Source: Candidatus Parcubacteria bacterium (GTDB lineage: Bacteria > Patescibacteriota > Patescibacteriia > CAIXNZ01). From it: DNA of 43,912 nucleotides. Below the pieces are notes generated by a model. That model saw only the letters and a list, made by a program, of their open reading frames with translations, was not told where the DNA came from and ran no database searches. Position numbers and translations under genes: made by a program. The stretch covers positions 1 through 43,912 of the forward strand of contig JAPLYC010000045.1 of NCBI GenBank assembly GCA_026395755.1. The letters run 5' to 3'. Each line of letters opens with the position of its first letter. The stretch's first letter is position 1. This document shows, in pieces, positions 1 to 8,240 of this stretch.

Positions 1-1303
1 TGACTGACTTTAAAAACATCTGAAATTCGTCAGTATTAGTCAAAATATTTTCCAGCTGCTTATTTTGCGCGTTGCTAAGTTTGGCCTTAACTTTTTGCAA
101 TAATGCCCGTTCTGTTTCTTTTTGCTTTTTATATTGATAAAGCTGTTTGATTAAATTAGGCAAAGAATCAAGCCTAAAATTGCGCAAAAGTGACAGCCAC
201 TGGTATTGTTGCTTTTCTTTTTGCGTTTTATCAGTTTTTAATTTAATTGTATCCAAAAGCTGCTTCTTGTCTTCCTCCGGTAAAACGTTATCTAAGCCGT
301 TTTGAAAATCATCAAAATTTAATCTGGAACCCATGATTTGCCGGATATAATCCTTGTTTATATAAATCCCTGCTTGCAGCTCTGCCAAGGGAACCATCTT
401 AACTTCAGCCGAGTTATATAAGAACCTACCCAAGGCCTGGCCATATTTAAAAATATAATAATAGGACAAAATAAATATAAATTGCAAAGCAAATAATCTA
501 TGCAAGTCAGCAAAAACAATTTCCCTAAAAAATATAGCTCCGATAACAAAATATGCCAGTACCAGGCAGGTAACAAATATTACTTTTTTTTGCAGCAAAG
601 TCCGCAGCGGCTGAAAAACCACAAAACCAAGTAAAAAGTAAACCCCAATAAATACCTGCCCCAAATAAGGTGATAAAACATCACTCAATCTGGTTCTTAA
701 AATTTGAAATAGTATTAAAATAAGCAAAAAGCTCAGGGTTAAGCTTAAATACTCTCTAAACTTCGTTTTATCAATCTTATTTTTGTTTTTAAAATTTCTA
801 TAATATTCTCTAAGTAATTGCGGATTTTTCAGATAACTGATCCCCAGCCGAATCGGATAAAGTAAAAATCTTATCAGCAAATAAATAAAAATCGGCAAAA
901 TGATATTGATTAACAGGGTCAATGAAGGCCAATATGGCAGTTGCCAATTGGAATAGAAGTCCAAAGGAATTAGAAATGCATACAAAGTAAAAAGTTTGGC
1001 ATCTCCGCCTGCCCAGAGCTTAAAATGCCACAAGGTGAAAGCAACAATAAAAGTCAACAAAGTATTTAACAATACAGACAAGAAATAACCAAATGGATAA
1101 TAACTAATATTAATTACCTCAGAATTACCTAAAATTGTAATTACCAGCGAAATTATGTAATAAATTAAACCCAAAATCAAACCAAGCTTAATCCATTTAT
1201 TGCGGATTTTGCCGGATTTAAAATCTTCGTAACAAATAATTATACCGATTATTAAGATAAGCACTATAAACAACCAATCTTCTAGCAATAATATATTATT
1301 CAT
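1..1303 (-). CDS. A24-family type IV prepilin peptidase-like membrane protein (3' end beyond window)
   Basis: An open frame runs from ATG at 1303 to the window edge (434 codons, no stop). The product is a polytopic membrane protein. Near the N terminus it has YEDFKSGKIRNKW with Asp27, matching the first catalytic Asp motif of A24 aspartyl peptidases (xxDxxxxxIPN). After the next hydrophobic segments comes WAGGDAKLF with Asp101, matching the second (GxGD) motif. These enzymes cleave prepilin or preflagellin leaders at the cytoplasmic membrane face. Usual members are about 250 residues; this one continues past 430 with further membrane segments and a charged, Lys/Gln-rich helical tail. Its start overlaps the upstream decayed radical SAM gene by 8 bases, so it is probably the distal gene of the Hxs operon. 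Whether it acts on pilins or on this locus is unknown. Confidence 0.75.
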   Translation of the reverse strand, partial: MNNILLLEDWLFIVLILIIGIIICYEDFKSGKIRNKWIKLGLILGLIYYIISLVITILGNSEVINISYYPFGYFLSVLLNTLLTFIVAFTLWHFKLWAGGDAKLFTLYAFLIPLDFYSNWQLPYWPSLTLLINIILPIFIYLLIRFLLYPIRLGISYLKNPQLLREYYRNFKNKNKIDKTKFREYLSLTLSFLLILILFQILRTRLSDVLSPYLGQVFIGVYFLLGFVVFQPLRTLLQKKVIFVTCLVLAYFVIGAIFFREIVFADLHRLFALQFIFILSYYYIFKYGQALGRFLYNSAEVKMVPLAELQAGIYINKDYIRQIMGSRLNFDDFQNGLDNVLPEEDKKQLLDTIKLKTDKTQKEKQQYQWLSLLRNFRLDSLPNLIKQLYQYKKQKETERALLQKVKAKLSNAQNKQLENILTNTDEFQMFLKSV

Positions 1304-1800
1304 AAAAATTAATTTTGTTATCTTCGCAATATTTATAAGCCATGAGTAAATAAGGTCTAACTCTGCTGATTTTAGGGACAACATTACTGGTTTTAAGTGC
1401 CATACCGTCACTAACCACAAAGGAATAATCAATACCGGCTATTTGGGGTAATTTTTTATGGATAAATTTAGTCAAATTTAATAAACCCTTATAATTTTTA
1501 CTAGTGATCACAATATTTATGCTGGTTTCTATCCCGGCAGTTATTAAATTTTCCAAACCTTTTAAAGTCTTTTGCCAACAGCCAGGTACCTGAGTAAGTT
1601 CATCGGATATTTCAGCGCTATAAAATAACAAAAGGATATAATGTCGGTTCTCCCCCTGAGAAAGTCACATTACTGTCCTGGCGTCTTAACTCAACAAGCT
1701 TATTTTTAATATCAGCTAAACTAAAAGCCGGCAATATTTCCTGATAATTGCAAAACAAACATCTTTGATTACATTTATCAGTTAGCCTAATAATCGCCAT
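1296..1800 (-). pseudogene. Decayed radical SAM gene (internal deletion, frameshift, lost C terminus)
   Basis: The 5' part (from ATG 1800) encodes a normal radical SAM start with CNQRCLFC and SGGEPTLYP, then stops at 1618. The next frame resumes inside the TIM barrel at AEISDELTQVPGCWQKTL, which aligns with EIHDQLTCSPGSWQQVV of the 2898-3797 paralog. About 55 codons between the two blocks are missing and the frame is shifted. The second part ends at 1296, before the C-terminal Cys motif present in all intact paralogs, right where the peptidase gene begins. A functional enzyme is unlikely. This is a ninth member of the array that has degenerated. Confidence 0.85.
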
Positions 1801-1808
1801 AGTTTATT

Positions 1809-2867
1809 TTAGTTACCTTTTTTAATTTTTTGCAAAATTGGTTTAAATTCTTCCATGCCAAATTTATTTAAATATTGGCTCATAACACCGGCACAATTTT
1901 TTGTGTAAATACAAACTTGGCATTTATCTGGCTTTTTTCTTTGTTCAATCTCCTCGTTTTCATTTGTATGAAAATATTTCGGATAATTTGCCAAAAAACA
2001 TAGCGGAAAACCGCAAATCCCCTGGAAACCCATAAAATGTAGATCTTTACCTTGATATTTGTCCAATAATTCTATCAGCCTGGGGACAACTTCTGAATAT
2101 TTAATTAAACAATCATCTTTTCCCTTATCATTCATGCCGATAGCTGACAGATATAAACCCAAAGGACGGATAGAACCGAATTTTTGTTTGATAAATTTCA
2201 GATAATCCTCCAGAATATCAAAGTTATAATGGTTAATTACGCAGTTTAAGGCTATATAGTTCTGTCCCGTAGAAAAAACATTAAGCAAACCCTTAATAAC
2301 CAGATCGTAATTATCTTTAGTCCCAGTAATCAAATCATAAATATTTTCTTGATGAGAATGAAAAGAAACAAAATATTTAACTCTCTTTTCTTTGCTAAAG
2401 GGTTTAACATTTTCTTCCCTGGACAAAAGAACTGCGTTTGTTTGGACTGTAATTTCAGATTTTTTATCTTTAAGTATATATCTTATTAATTTAATGTAAT
2501 CAGGATGCAAAGTCGGTTCGCCTCCCGTTAAGATAAATTCTTTATTTTGAGCTGAATAACTGGTATTTATCTTGTCTATTATTTTTTTTAATTGCGCAAA
2601 ACTAAAAAAGTTTGAACCGGTATTATCAATCGGGCAAAAAATGCAATTCTGGTTGCAGCTACGGCTTATCCTTAAAAAAATTTTAATATAATCGGGATTT
2701 TTCGCGCTGATTTCCAAAAACTCCGGCAATCTTTTAATTCTTTTGAATTCCTCCGCAGACAAATTAATTATTTTGTCAATCAAAACCGCGCATCTTCCTG
2801 ATTGCCAGTCTTGCTTACTAATTTTCCCGATTAAATATTTAATGGCCAGAAAATATCTTGTTGTCAT
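1809..2867 (-). CDS. Radical SAM protein, array member 1 (352 aa)
   Basis: Radical SAM enzymes bind a 4Fe-4S cluster through CxxxCxxC and cleave SAM to a 5'-deoxyadenosyl radical. Here the motif is CNQNCIFC (Cys71, Cys75, Cys78), followed by TGGEPTLHP, the SAM-binding GGEP region. About 60 residues precede the motif, longer than in the sister genes. The C terminus carries CQVCIYTKNCAG, a CxxCxxxxxCxG arrangement shared across the array and likely to bind an auxiliary Fe-S cluster. An FG-x-EEF-KPI tail follows. The substrate is not known from sequence; location in the Hxs locus suggests peptide modification (inference). It ends 8 bases before the decayed paralog. Confidence 0.85.
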   Translation of the reverse strand: MTTRYFLAIKYLIGKISKQDWQSGRCAVLIDKIINLSAEEFKRIKRLPEFLEISAKNPDYIKIFLRISRSCNQNCIFCPIDNTGSNFFSFAQLKKIIDKINTSYSAQNKEFILTGGEPTLHPDYIKLIRYILKDKKSEITVQTNAVLLSREENVKPFSKEKRVKYFVSFHSHQENIYDLITGTKDNYDLVIKGLLNVFSTGQNYIALNCVINHYNFDILEDYLKFIKQKFGSIRPLGLYLSAIGMNDKGKDDCLIKYSEVVPRLIELLDKYQGKDLHFMGFQGICGFPLCFLANYPKYFHTNENEEIEQRKKPDKCQVCIYTKNCAGVMSQYLNKFGMEEFKPILQKIKKGN

Positions 2868-2897
2868 TTTATTTCGTTAATATGAATATCAAAATAC

Positions 2898-3797
2898 TTA
2901 TTCCTTAATAACCGGATTAAATTCATCCCAGCCGTATATTTCTGGGTATTCTTTCCAGGGGCCCTCACAGTCATTAAAAAATTTACATTTCTTACATTCT
3001 TCTCTTTTTACCTTGCCTCTGATAGTACGATATTCTTTATAATTTTTAAGCAGTCCGTCGCCGTCATAAATCTGTGTTTCCGGAATTTGTTTTTCAGCTA
3101 TGTAGTACCCATATCCTTGCATTAAACAATACGGGATAGCTTCAGTCATGACTCGTTTATTTGCCCTTATCCCAATATCTAATCCCCTTTTAACAAATGG
3201 CATCACATCAGTCTTCCGAGGCACAATCCATTCTTTATTTTTTGCGGCAGAGCCAATAATATGAACGTACGCAAACTGAAATTGATCCACGTTCAGCTCA
3301 ACCAGAAGATTAGCTATGCTTGGTAAATCTTGATAATTTTTTGTAGTAATAACTGTATTAGTCAGCACATGTGCTCCTAGTGATTTTAAATTTTTTATAC
3401 CGCTGACTACCTGCTGCCAAGATCCGGGGCTACAGGTTAATTGGTCATGAATTTCGGTAGTGGAACCGTGTAAAGCTGGCGAAAATTCATTGGCTCCGGC
3501 ATTTATGATTTTTTGGCAAAAATCCTTATAGGCAAACATTCGGCCATTACTTTGTATTTGGATGACTTTAAATCCTAAACTTTTAGCATACTCGACTGCC
3601 CTGATAAGCTCAGGATGAATTGTAGGTTCACCCCCTGTAAAAACAACCTCATCGCAGCTATCTTTCTTGGCACTGGCCAAAGCTTCTTTAATATCATCAA
3701 GGTCTCTGCCCTGATACTTAAAACGTTTATCGCCTTGGACGCAAAAAGCGCAACAATTATTGCAATTAAATATTATTTTTATATCGACTCGAGACAT
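2898..3797 (-). CDS. Radical SAM protein, array member 2 (299 aa)
   Basis: A compact radical SAM enzyme. The cluster motif is Cys12-x3-Cys16-x2-Cys19 almost at the N terminus, followed by FTGGEPTIHPELI. The barrel contains SNGRMF and ALHGSTTEIHDQLT, the block also preserved in the decayed copy at 1296-1800. The C-terminal CKKCKFFNDCEG motif probably holds an auxiliary cluster, followed by YGWDEFNPV. It is the best intact template for reconstructing the decayed copy, so the two probably arose by local duplication. It starts 7 bases after the swivel-domain gene and is translated in the same operon. Confidence 0.87.
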   Translation of the reverse strand: MSRVDIKIIFNCNNCCAFCVQGDKRFKYQGRDLDDIKEALASAKKDSCDEVVFTGGEPTIHPELIRAVEYAKSLGFKVIQIQSNGRMFAYKDFCQKIINAGANEFSPALHGSTTEIHDQLTCSPGSWQQVVSGIKNLKSLGAHVLTNTVITTKNYQDLPSIANLLVELNVDQFQFAYVHIIGSAAKNKEWIVPRKTDVMPFVKRGLDIGIRANKRVMTEAIPYCLMQGYGYYIAEKQIPETQIYDGDGLLKNYKEYRTIRGKVKREECKKCKFFNDCEGPWKEYPEIYGWDEFNPVIKE

Positions 3798-3804
3798 ATA
3801 GATT

Positions 3805-4719
3805 CTATTTTATATTGTGCTTATAATTTAAACTCCATGGCTTAATTAGTCTTACCAAATTATTATTTGAATCTATTTCGATCTTATCGCCATTTTCAAA
3901 TGTAAAAAGCGCATCCTCAACGCCGACCAGACAAGGGATCCTGAATTCACGGCAGATAACTGAGGCATGAGACAAAGCGCCCCCCATCTCAGTGATAATA
4001 CCCTTGGCTTTTAACATCGCCGGCAACAATGCCGTGTTTGTTGATTGCATAATAATTATTTCATAACTTTTTATATCAATTGGCAAGCCAATCTCATAAT
4101 TAAATAGTAACCTTGCCTGACCGTTGGCATTCAGCTCATTTACCGCCGAACCGGCCAAAACTTTTTTACATTTTTTATTTCTTTCTTGCTGTAGTTTATC
4201 CAATTCATTTAATATTTCTTTATTTTTCATATATAGTGCGTACAAGACTAACCTATCTCTTAATTTCAACAGGGTTTGATATTTATTATAGGCCTTACTT
4301 TCTCTAGCGTCTTCAAGATCATGTTTTAATTTTTTTGCGTGATAGAAGGGGGAAGTTTGCAGAAAGGAAGTATTTCCGTCCAAATTTACTTTTTCGCTCA
4401 GACTCAAAAATTCATAAAATTCCTTTTTGGATACGGCTTTCATTTCAATTTCTAAATATTTTTTCAAATACTCAACATACTCCTGCAAATATGCGGATCC
4501 TTTGGGTGGTAACACTTGCTGCCCCGTCTTCACTGGCCAAGGGATTCGGTAGTCTTTTATGATTATATGGGTTTCCGTAGAAGTATGCATTTCCTCCAAA
4601 TATTTTTTGTCAACAAATTTATCAATTATAATCCAATCGGCTGGCATAATACCCCATCCGGAAAACATAGCTAACATTTTAAGTATTTTATTTTTTAGTT
4701 CTGTTTCCGTTAAATACAT
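3805..4719 (-). CDS. PEP-utilising-enzyme swivel (phosphohistidine) domain protein
   Basis: The C-terminal third matches the mobile phosphohistidine domain of PEP synthase, PPDK and related phosphotransferases. It has an AGSAVNELNANGQARL block, then GGALSHASVICRE with the putative phosphorylated His (about residue 251 from this start), RIPCLVGV and FENGDKIEID. The N-terminal two thirds are helical and charged, and no ATP-grasp or PEP-binding barrel is apparent, so the usual phosphoryl donor and acceptor domains are missing. An in-frame TTG at 4752 would add 11 residues but overlaps the upstream gene by 26 bases; ATG 4719 is preferred. It lies inside the radical SAM array with 7-base gaps on both sides. 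Such a domain in a RiPP locus is unusual; its role is unknown. Confidence 0.8.
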   Translation of the reverse strand: MYLTETELKNKILKMLAMFSGWGIMPADWIIIDKFVDKKYLEEMHTSTETHIIIKDYRIPWPVKTGQQVLPPKGSAYLQEYVEYLKKYLEIEMKAVSKKEFYEFLSLSEKVNLDGNTSFLQTSPFYHAKKLKHDLEDARESKAYNKYQTLLKLRDRLVLYALYMKNKEILNELDKLQQERNKKCKKVLAGSAVNELNANGQARLLFNYEIGLPIDIKSYEIIIMQSTNTALLPAMLKAKGIITEMGGALSHASVICREFRIPCLVGVEDALFTFENGDKIEIDSNNNLVRLIKPWSLNYKHNIK

Positions 4720-4726
4720 TGCTAGA

Positions 4727-5494
4727 TTAATTAGATTTAAATTTTTCTCCAAGCCTTTTTATATAATAAAAATACCAACGTTCAAAATCTTTATTAATAT
4801 TTTCATGACAAAAATCTAGAAATTGTTTAGCAATATCGTATGTTTCTCGGCACTTAAAATTGCAAAAATAATGCATGAACAAAGGCCAAATATTATTAAC
4901 CAACGGGCATTCATGGTTTTTGATTCGTTTATTATCCATCCAGCGCCGATCGATTGAGACCTCGTCGAATTTACCGTTCTTAAGAACATTTTTGTAATGG
5001 TTTTTTACGCAACATGCGGGATAGCCAAGATATAACCCCATTCCCAAACAAGCCTTGGGGTTTGTGGTATATGAATTCTCAAATTGAATGAACCTTTTTA
5101 TCTCTACTGTAGATGCCGCGGCGATAACTATATTATTTCTTTTCTTGAGCTTATGTCCATATACGCATTGTTTATTTTTATAATAGATAACTTCCGCACC
5201 GTTTATTTGTTTTGGAGGATGTTTTCGTGCATTATCTTTATATCTGACAACAACGACCTTCAATCCTAACTTATTATATTTATTAACTAAATACTTAGCC
5301 TGGGTCAAAGTTAATAACTCCTGTTTGATAACCTTTCTTTTAGTTTGGGTTAACAAAATATAATCAAGATTAAGATTTTTAAAAACTTTCTTAATTTTTT
5401 TAAAATCATACCCATTAATATTACCGTTGCAGATATCAAAATAATCGCAAGTCAGTTTCATTATCGGACAATATCTTGTATTTTTTATGGTCAT
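4727..5494 (-). CDS. DUF483-like protein with GYPxCC motif (255 aa)
   Basis: Not a radical SAM enzyme: no CxxxCxxC motif. The central block LGMGLYLGYPACCVKNHY (GYPACC at residues 157-162) resembles the signature of DUF483-family proteins, small proteins of unknown function. A later HYFCNFKCRETYDIA segment supplies further conserved-looking Cys. Additional Cys at both ends (for example CPIMKLTCDYFDIC near the N terminus) could coordinate metal. Its start overlaps the end of the upstream radical SAM gene by four bases (ATGA), suggesting translational coupling. Family assignment is from memory of the motif and is moderate; function is unassigned. Confidence 0.6.
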   Translation of the reverse strand: MTIKNTRYCPIMKLTCDYFDICNGNINGYDFKKIKKVFKNLNLDYILLTQTKRKVIKQELLTLTQAKYLVNKYNKLGLKVVVVRYKDNARKHPPKQINGAEVIYYKNKQCVYGHKLKKRNNIVIAAASTVEIKRFIQFENSYTTNPKACLGMGLYLGYPACCVKNHYKNVLKNGKFDEVSIDRRWMDNKRIKNHECPLVNNIWPLFMHYFCNFKCRETYDIAKQFLDFCHENINKDFERWYFYYIKRLGEKFKSN

Positions 5495-6420
5495 AATAAT
5501 TTGGAAGTTTTAAAAAAATCAGCCCAGCCGAAAACCTTTATATATCCTTTCCAGACACCTTCGCAACTATTATTATAATTACAAGCTTTACATTTTAAAT
5601 GCTTTGTCTTCAAGGAATTTTTCCTCAGCTTTTGCCAATTAAATCTTTGCCGAATACCTTGCGGATTATTATAACCAATCACATCGGTATTAAAATCATG
5701 ATATTCCCCAATGTATTTTAAGCTATTTTTGTGCATTAAACAAGGCGGTATGCCGTCAAAGGCCACATTATATCCCTGGCTATTAGCTGAGGCTATAATC
5801 TTATCAATTTGCGGTATAAAATCCTGGTATTTTAGATACAAATCCTTATATTTTTTTGCTCTGCCGCGTATCCACATAAAATTCAGCCGGAAATCCCTGA
5901 CGCTCATCTCATGATAATATGACAAGGTTTTTAATAAATCCAAATAATTTATTTTATTTATTACCAAATTAATGGAAACGGGATGCCTGATCAGCCCCTT
6001 ATTGTAGAAAAATATCAAATTTTTTATCCCCTGTATTTTTTCCCCAAATCCGCCTTTGACTTGAGTCAGCTCATCCTCGATATTTGACTTATGGCTATGG
6101 ATGGAAACAGAAAAACGGTTTGCGCCGGATTCAATTAATTTAGCCAGAAATTTTTTATCCTCAAACTTTCTACCGTTGCTGATGATATGGACAATTTTAA
6201 ATTTTAGTAATTTACATAAATGCAAAATTTTATAAATCTCCGGATGCAAGGTAAATTCCCCGCCTAAAAATCCAATGGATTCAAAACCCTGCTTTTTTGC
6301 CAAAATTATATCGAACTTAATTTTTTCAAAATCAACCATCCGGCGGGTATCGTGTTCCACCATGCAGAATTTGCAGCGATTATTGCAAACATCGCCAATA
6401 TTGATATCAATATTTTTCAT
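5491..6420 (-). CDS. Radical SAM protein, array member 3 (about 309 aa, GGEF variant)
   Basis: ATG 6420 was chosen because it overlaps the stop of the upstream gene as ATGA; a longer frame to 6468 would overlap by 52 bases. The cluster motif is CNNRCKFC (Cys12, Cys16, Cys19). The SAM-binding loop reads LGGEFTLHP, with Phe in place of the usual Pro of GGEP. The barrel has SNGRKF and SVSIHSHKSNIEDELTQ, and the C-terminal motif is CKACNYNNSCEG followed by VFGWADF. It is a sister of the 2898-3797 gene by these shared blocks. Substrate unknown; probably acts on a peptide or protein of this locus. Confidence 0.85.
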   Translation of the reverse strand: MKNIDINIGDVCNNRCKFCMVEHDTRRMVDFEKIKFDIILAKKQGFESIGFLGGEFTLHPEIYKILHLCKLLKFKIVHIISNGRKFEDKKFLAKLIESGANRFSVSIHSHKSNIEDELTQVKGGFGEKIQGIKNLIFFYNKGLIRHPVSINLVINKINYLDLLKTLSYYHEMSVRDFRLNFMWIRGRAKKYKDLYLKYQDFIPQIDKIIASANSQGYNVAFDGIPPCLMHKNSLKYIGEYHDFNTDVIGYNNPQGIRQRFNWQKLRKNSLKTKHLKCKACNYNNSCEGVWKGYIKVFGWADFFKTSKLL

Positions 6421-7286
6421 AATATTTCCCCGAATAAGCCTAAATACTCGGTATCTATCCCCGGGCAAATCATGTCCAAATTACATCCGCAGCATTTTTT
6501 AATTTTTCGCTTTAATCTGCCCGGCTTTTCTTTTTTCATATTATAATCATAAATATCCCTGTCCATAGTAAACAATTCATCGGCCAAATAATAATCATCA
6601 CCCAATAAGCAAAAAGGAACTTCAGCGAATCTAACTATCATTTTATTTTTATGTCCATACTCAATCACTTTTTTAATTACCGGCTTAATACTGCCAAAAC
6701 TCACTGCATATGGTTTATTATGATCTAAAATTTCCATGCTGGTAAAATTCACCTCCTTGATATTATTTTTATTGATAAACTTTATGATATTCAGTAAATC
6801 CTTATAATTATAAAGATTAATGACGCAATTAGCCTTTAATAAACGACCCTTAAAATATATCCCTACATTCTTTAAAGCCTTTACCAGATTAGCATACAAC
6901 TGTTTATTTTGGGACAACTTGGCAAATAACTTTTGATTGTGGCCGTAAATTGATATCACCAATTCATCAATTAAAGGCAGGGCTTTTTGAGCAATATTTT
7001 TATCTGCCAGATAAAAACCGTTTGTAGCCAGCGCCGTGGTAAAATTCAGTTTTTTTGCCGTCTGCAATATATCAACGAAATTATCTTCAATAAAAGGCTC
7101 TCCGCCTAAAAAATTAATATATTTGTAGCCTTTTTGTGCATAGAAGCTTAAAGTATTGAAAACATCCCGGCTATCCTTAAAAGCAGACAAATCCTTATGC
7201 TTCTGCCGGTTATCTTTCTGAATGCAAAATACACAGTCATTATTGCACTTATATGTAATAAATAATTCCAATTTGTTTTCTGGCAT
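6417..7286 (-). CDS. Radical SAM protein, array member 4 (289 aa)
   Basis: The shortest intact member. The cluster motif is CNNDCVFC (Cys14, Cys18, Cys21), with LGGEPFIEDNF as the SAM-binding loop and ATNGFYLADK following. The barrel includes ELVISIYGHNQKLF and NCVINLYNYKDLL, the latter block repeated in several paralogs. It ends soon after CCGCNLDMICPG with only a short FGEIL tail, so the usual EF-P extension is lost. It overlaps the next gene by four bases. Confidence 0.85.
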   Translation of the reverse strand: MPENKLELFITYKCNNDCVFCIQKDNRQKHKDLSAFKDSRDVFNTLSFYAQKGYKYINFLGGEPFIEDNFVDILQTAKKLNFTTALATNGFYLADKNIAQKALPLIDELVISIYGHNQKLFAKLSQNKQLYANLVKALKNVGIYFKGRLLKANCVINLYNYKDLLNIIKFINKNNIKEVNFTSMEILDHNKPYAVSFGSIKPVIKKVIEYGHKNKMIVRFAEVPFCLLGDDYYLADELFTMDRDIYDYNMKKEKPGRLKRKIKKCCGCNLDMICPGIDTEYLGLFGEIL

Positions 7287-7296
7287 CTTAATTAAT

Positions 7297-8232
7297 TTAG
7301 GATTTTAAAATCTTGCTGATAATTATTTGCGGGTCAATTGTTTGCGGCTTTAATTCCGAAGCATCATAATATTTATCCGCGGCATACAAGCCGGCACAGA
7401 TATCTTTTAAACTGCAACTATTGCAAATTGGCACTTGGGGATATTTAAATTGATCGGAATTTTGCAGCATTTGTTTTCTTTTATCCAAAAAAATTATGAT
7501 TCTGCCTTCATCCTTCACCCTCTTTCTGGTTTCCGTTGAATATTCAGCAAAATCCAACATATAGCACAGAGGCACTCTTTCAACCCGAAAGGTTCTGCCT
7601 GCTAATTTTAATATTTTCAACGCCTTATTTAAACTCGCCTTGAAATCACTTAATTTAGGAATTACCTGGATATTTTCCGAAGCCCGATTCATAAACGGAT
7701 CCAAGTTATTAAAAACAAAATGTTTTATATAGGGGAAATTTCTTAAAATGAAAATAATATATCTGTCTAGATATTGAGCATTGTATTTACTAATAACACA
7801 ATTTATATTTACTTCAATATTATAATCGGCTAAATTCTTTAAAGCTTTAATTATATTAAGGTAAGATTTCGGATTTTGCGATAAATAATTTTGTATTTTG
7901 GGCTTATACGAATAAAATGATAAATGTAAGTGTTTCAGCCCTGTTTTTACCAAATCGCTCAGATACTTTTTGTCGGATAATTTCTGACCATTGGTAATAA
8001 TCCGGCAAGCTAAACCTTTTGACAAAGTGTATTTAATCAATGAAAATAATTGCGGATGTAAAGTCGGTTCACCTCCGGTAATAATAATCTCTCTTGTACC
8101 CCGCTCAATCAAATCATCAAGCTGTTTTTTAAATATTGCGACCGTCATTTCCTTAAAATTCTCCGGGTTGGAACAAAAAAGACAATTCTGATTGCATTTT
8201 CTGATAATCTGAATGTAATTTATTTTGGCCAT
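7297..8232 (-). CDS. Radical SAM protein, array member 5 (311 aa)
   Basis: Starts at ATG 8232; a TTG two codons upstream is possible. The cluster motif is CNQNCLFC (Cys13, Cys17, Cys20), with ITGGEPTLHP and ITNGQKLSDK next. The barrel has HLHLSFYSYKPKIQNYL and VNINCVISKYNAQYL. The C-terminal Cys group is CNSCSLKDICAG. Closest by eye to member 1 in the first motif. It begins about 8 bases after the upstream gene, so it is co-transcribed. Confidence 0.86.
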   Translation of the reverse strand: MAKINYIQIIRKCNQNCLFCSNPENFKEMTVAIFKKQLDDLIERGTREIIITGGEPTLHPQLFSLIKYTLSKGLACRIITNGQKLSDKKYLSDLVKTGLKHLHLSFYSYKPKIQNYLSQNPKSYLNIIKALKNLADYNIEVNINCVISKYNAQYLDRYIIFILRNFPYIKHFVFNNLDPFMNRASENIQVIPKLSDFKASLNKALKILKLAGRTFRVERVPLCYMLDFAEYSTETRKRVKDEGRIIIFLDKRKQMLQNSDQFKYPQVPICNSCSLKDICAGLYAADKYYDASELKPQTIDPQIIISKILKS

Positions 8233-8240
8233 AATCAAAA

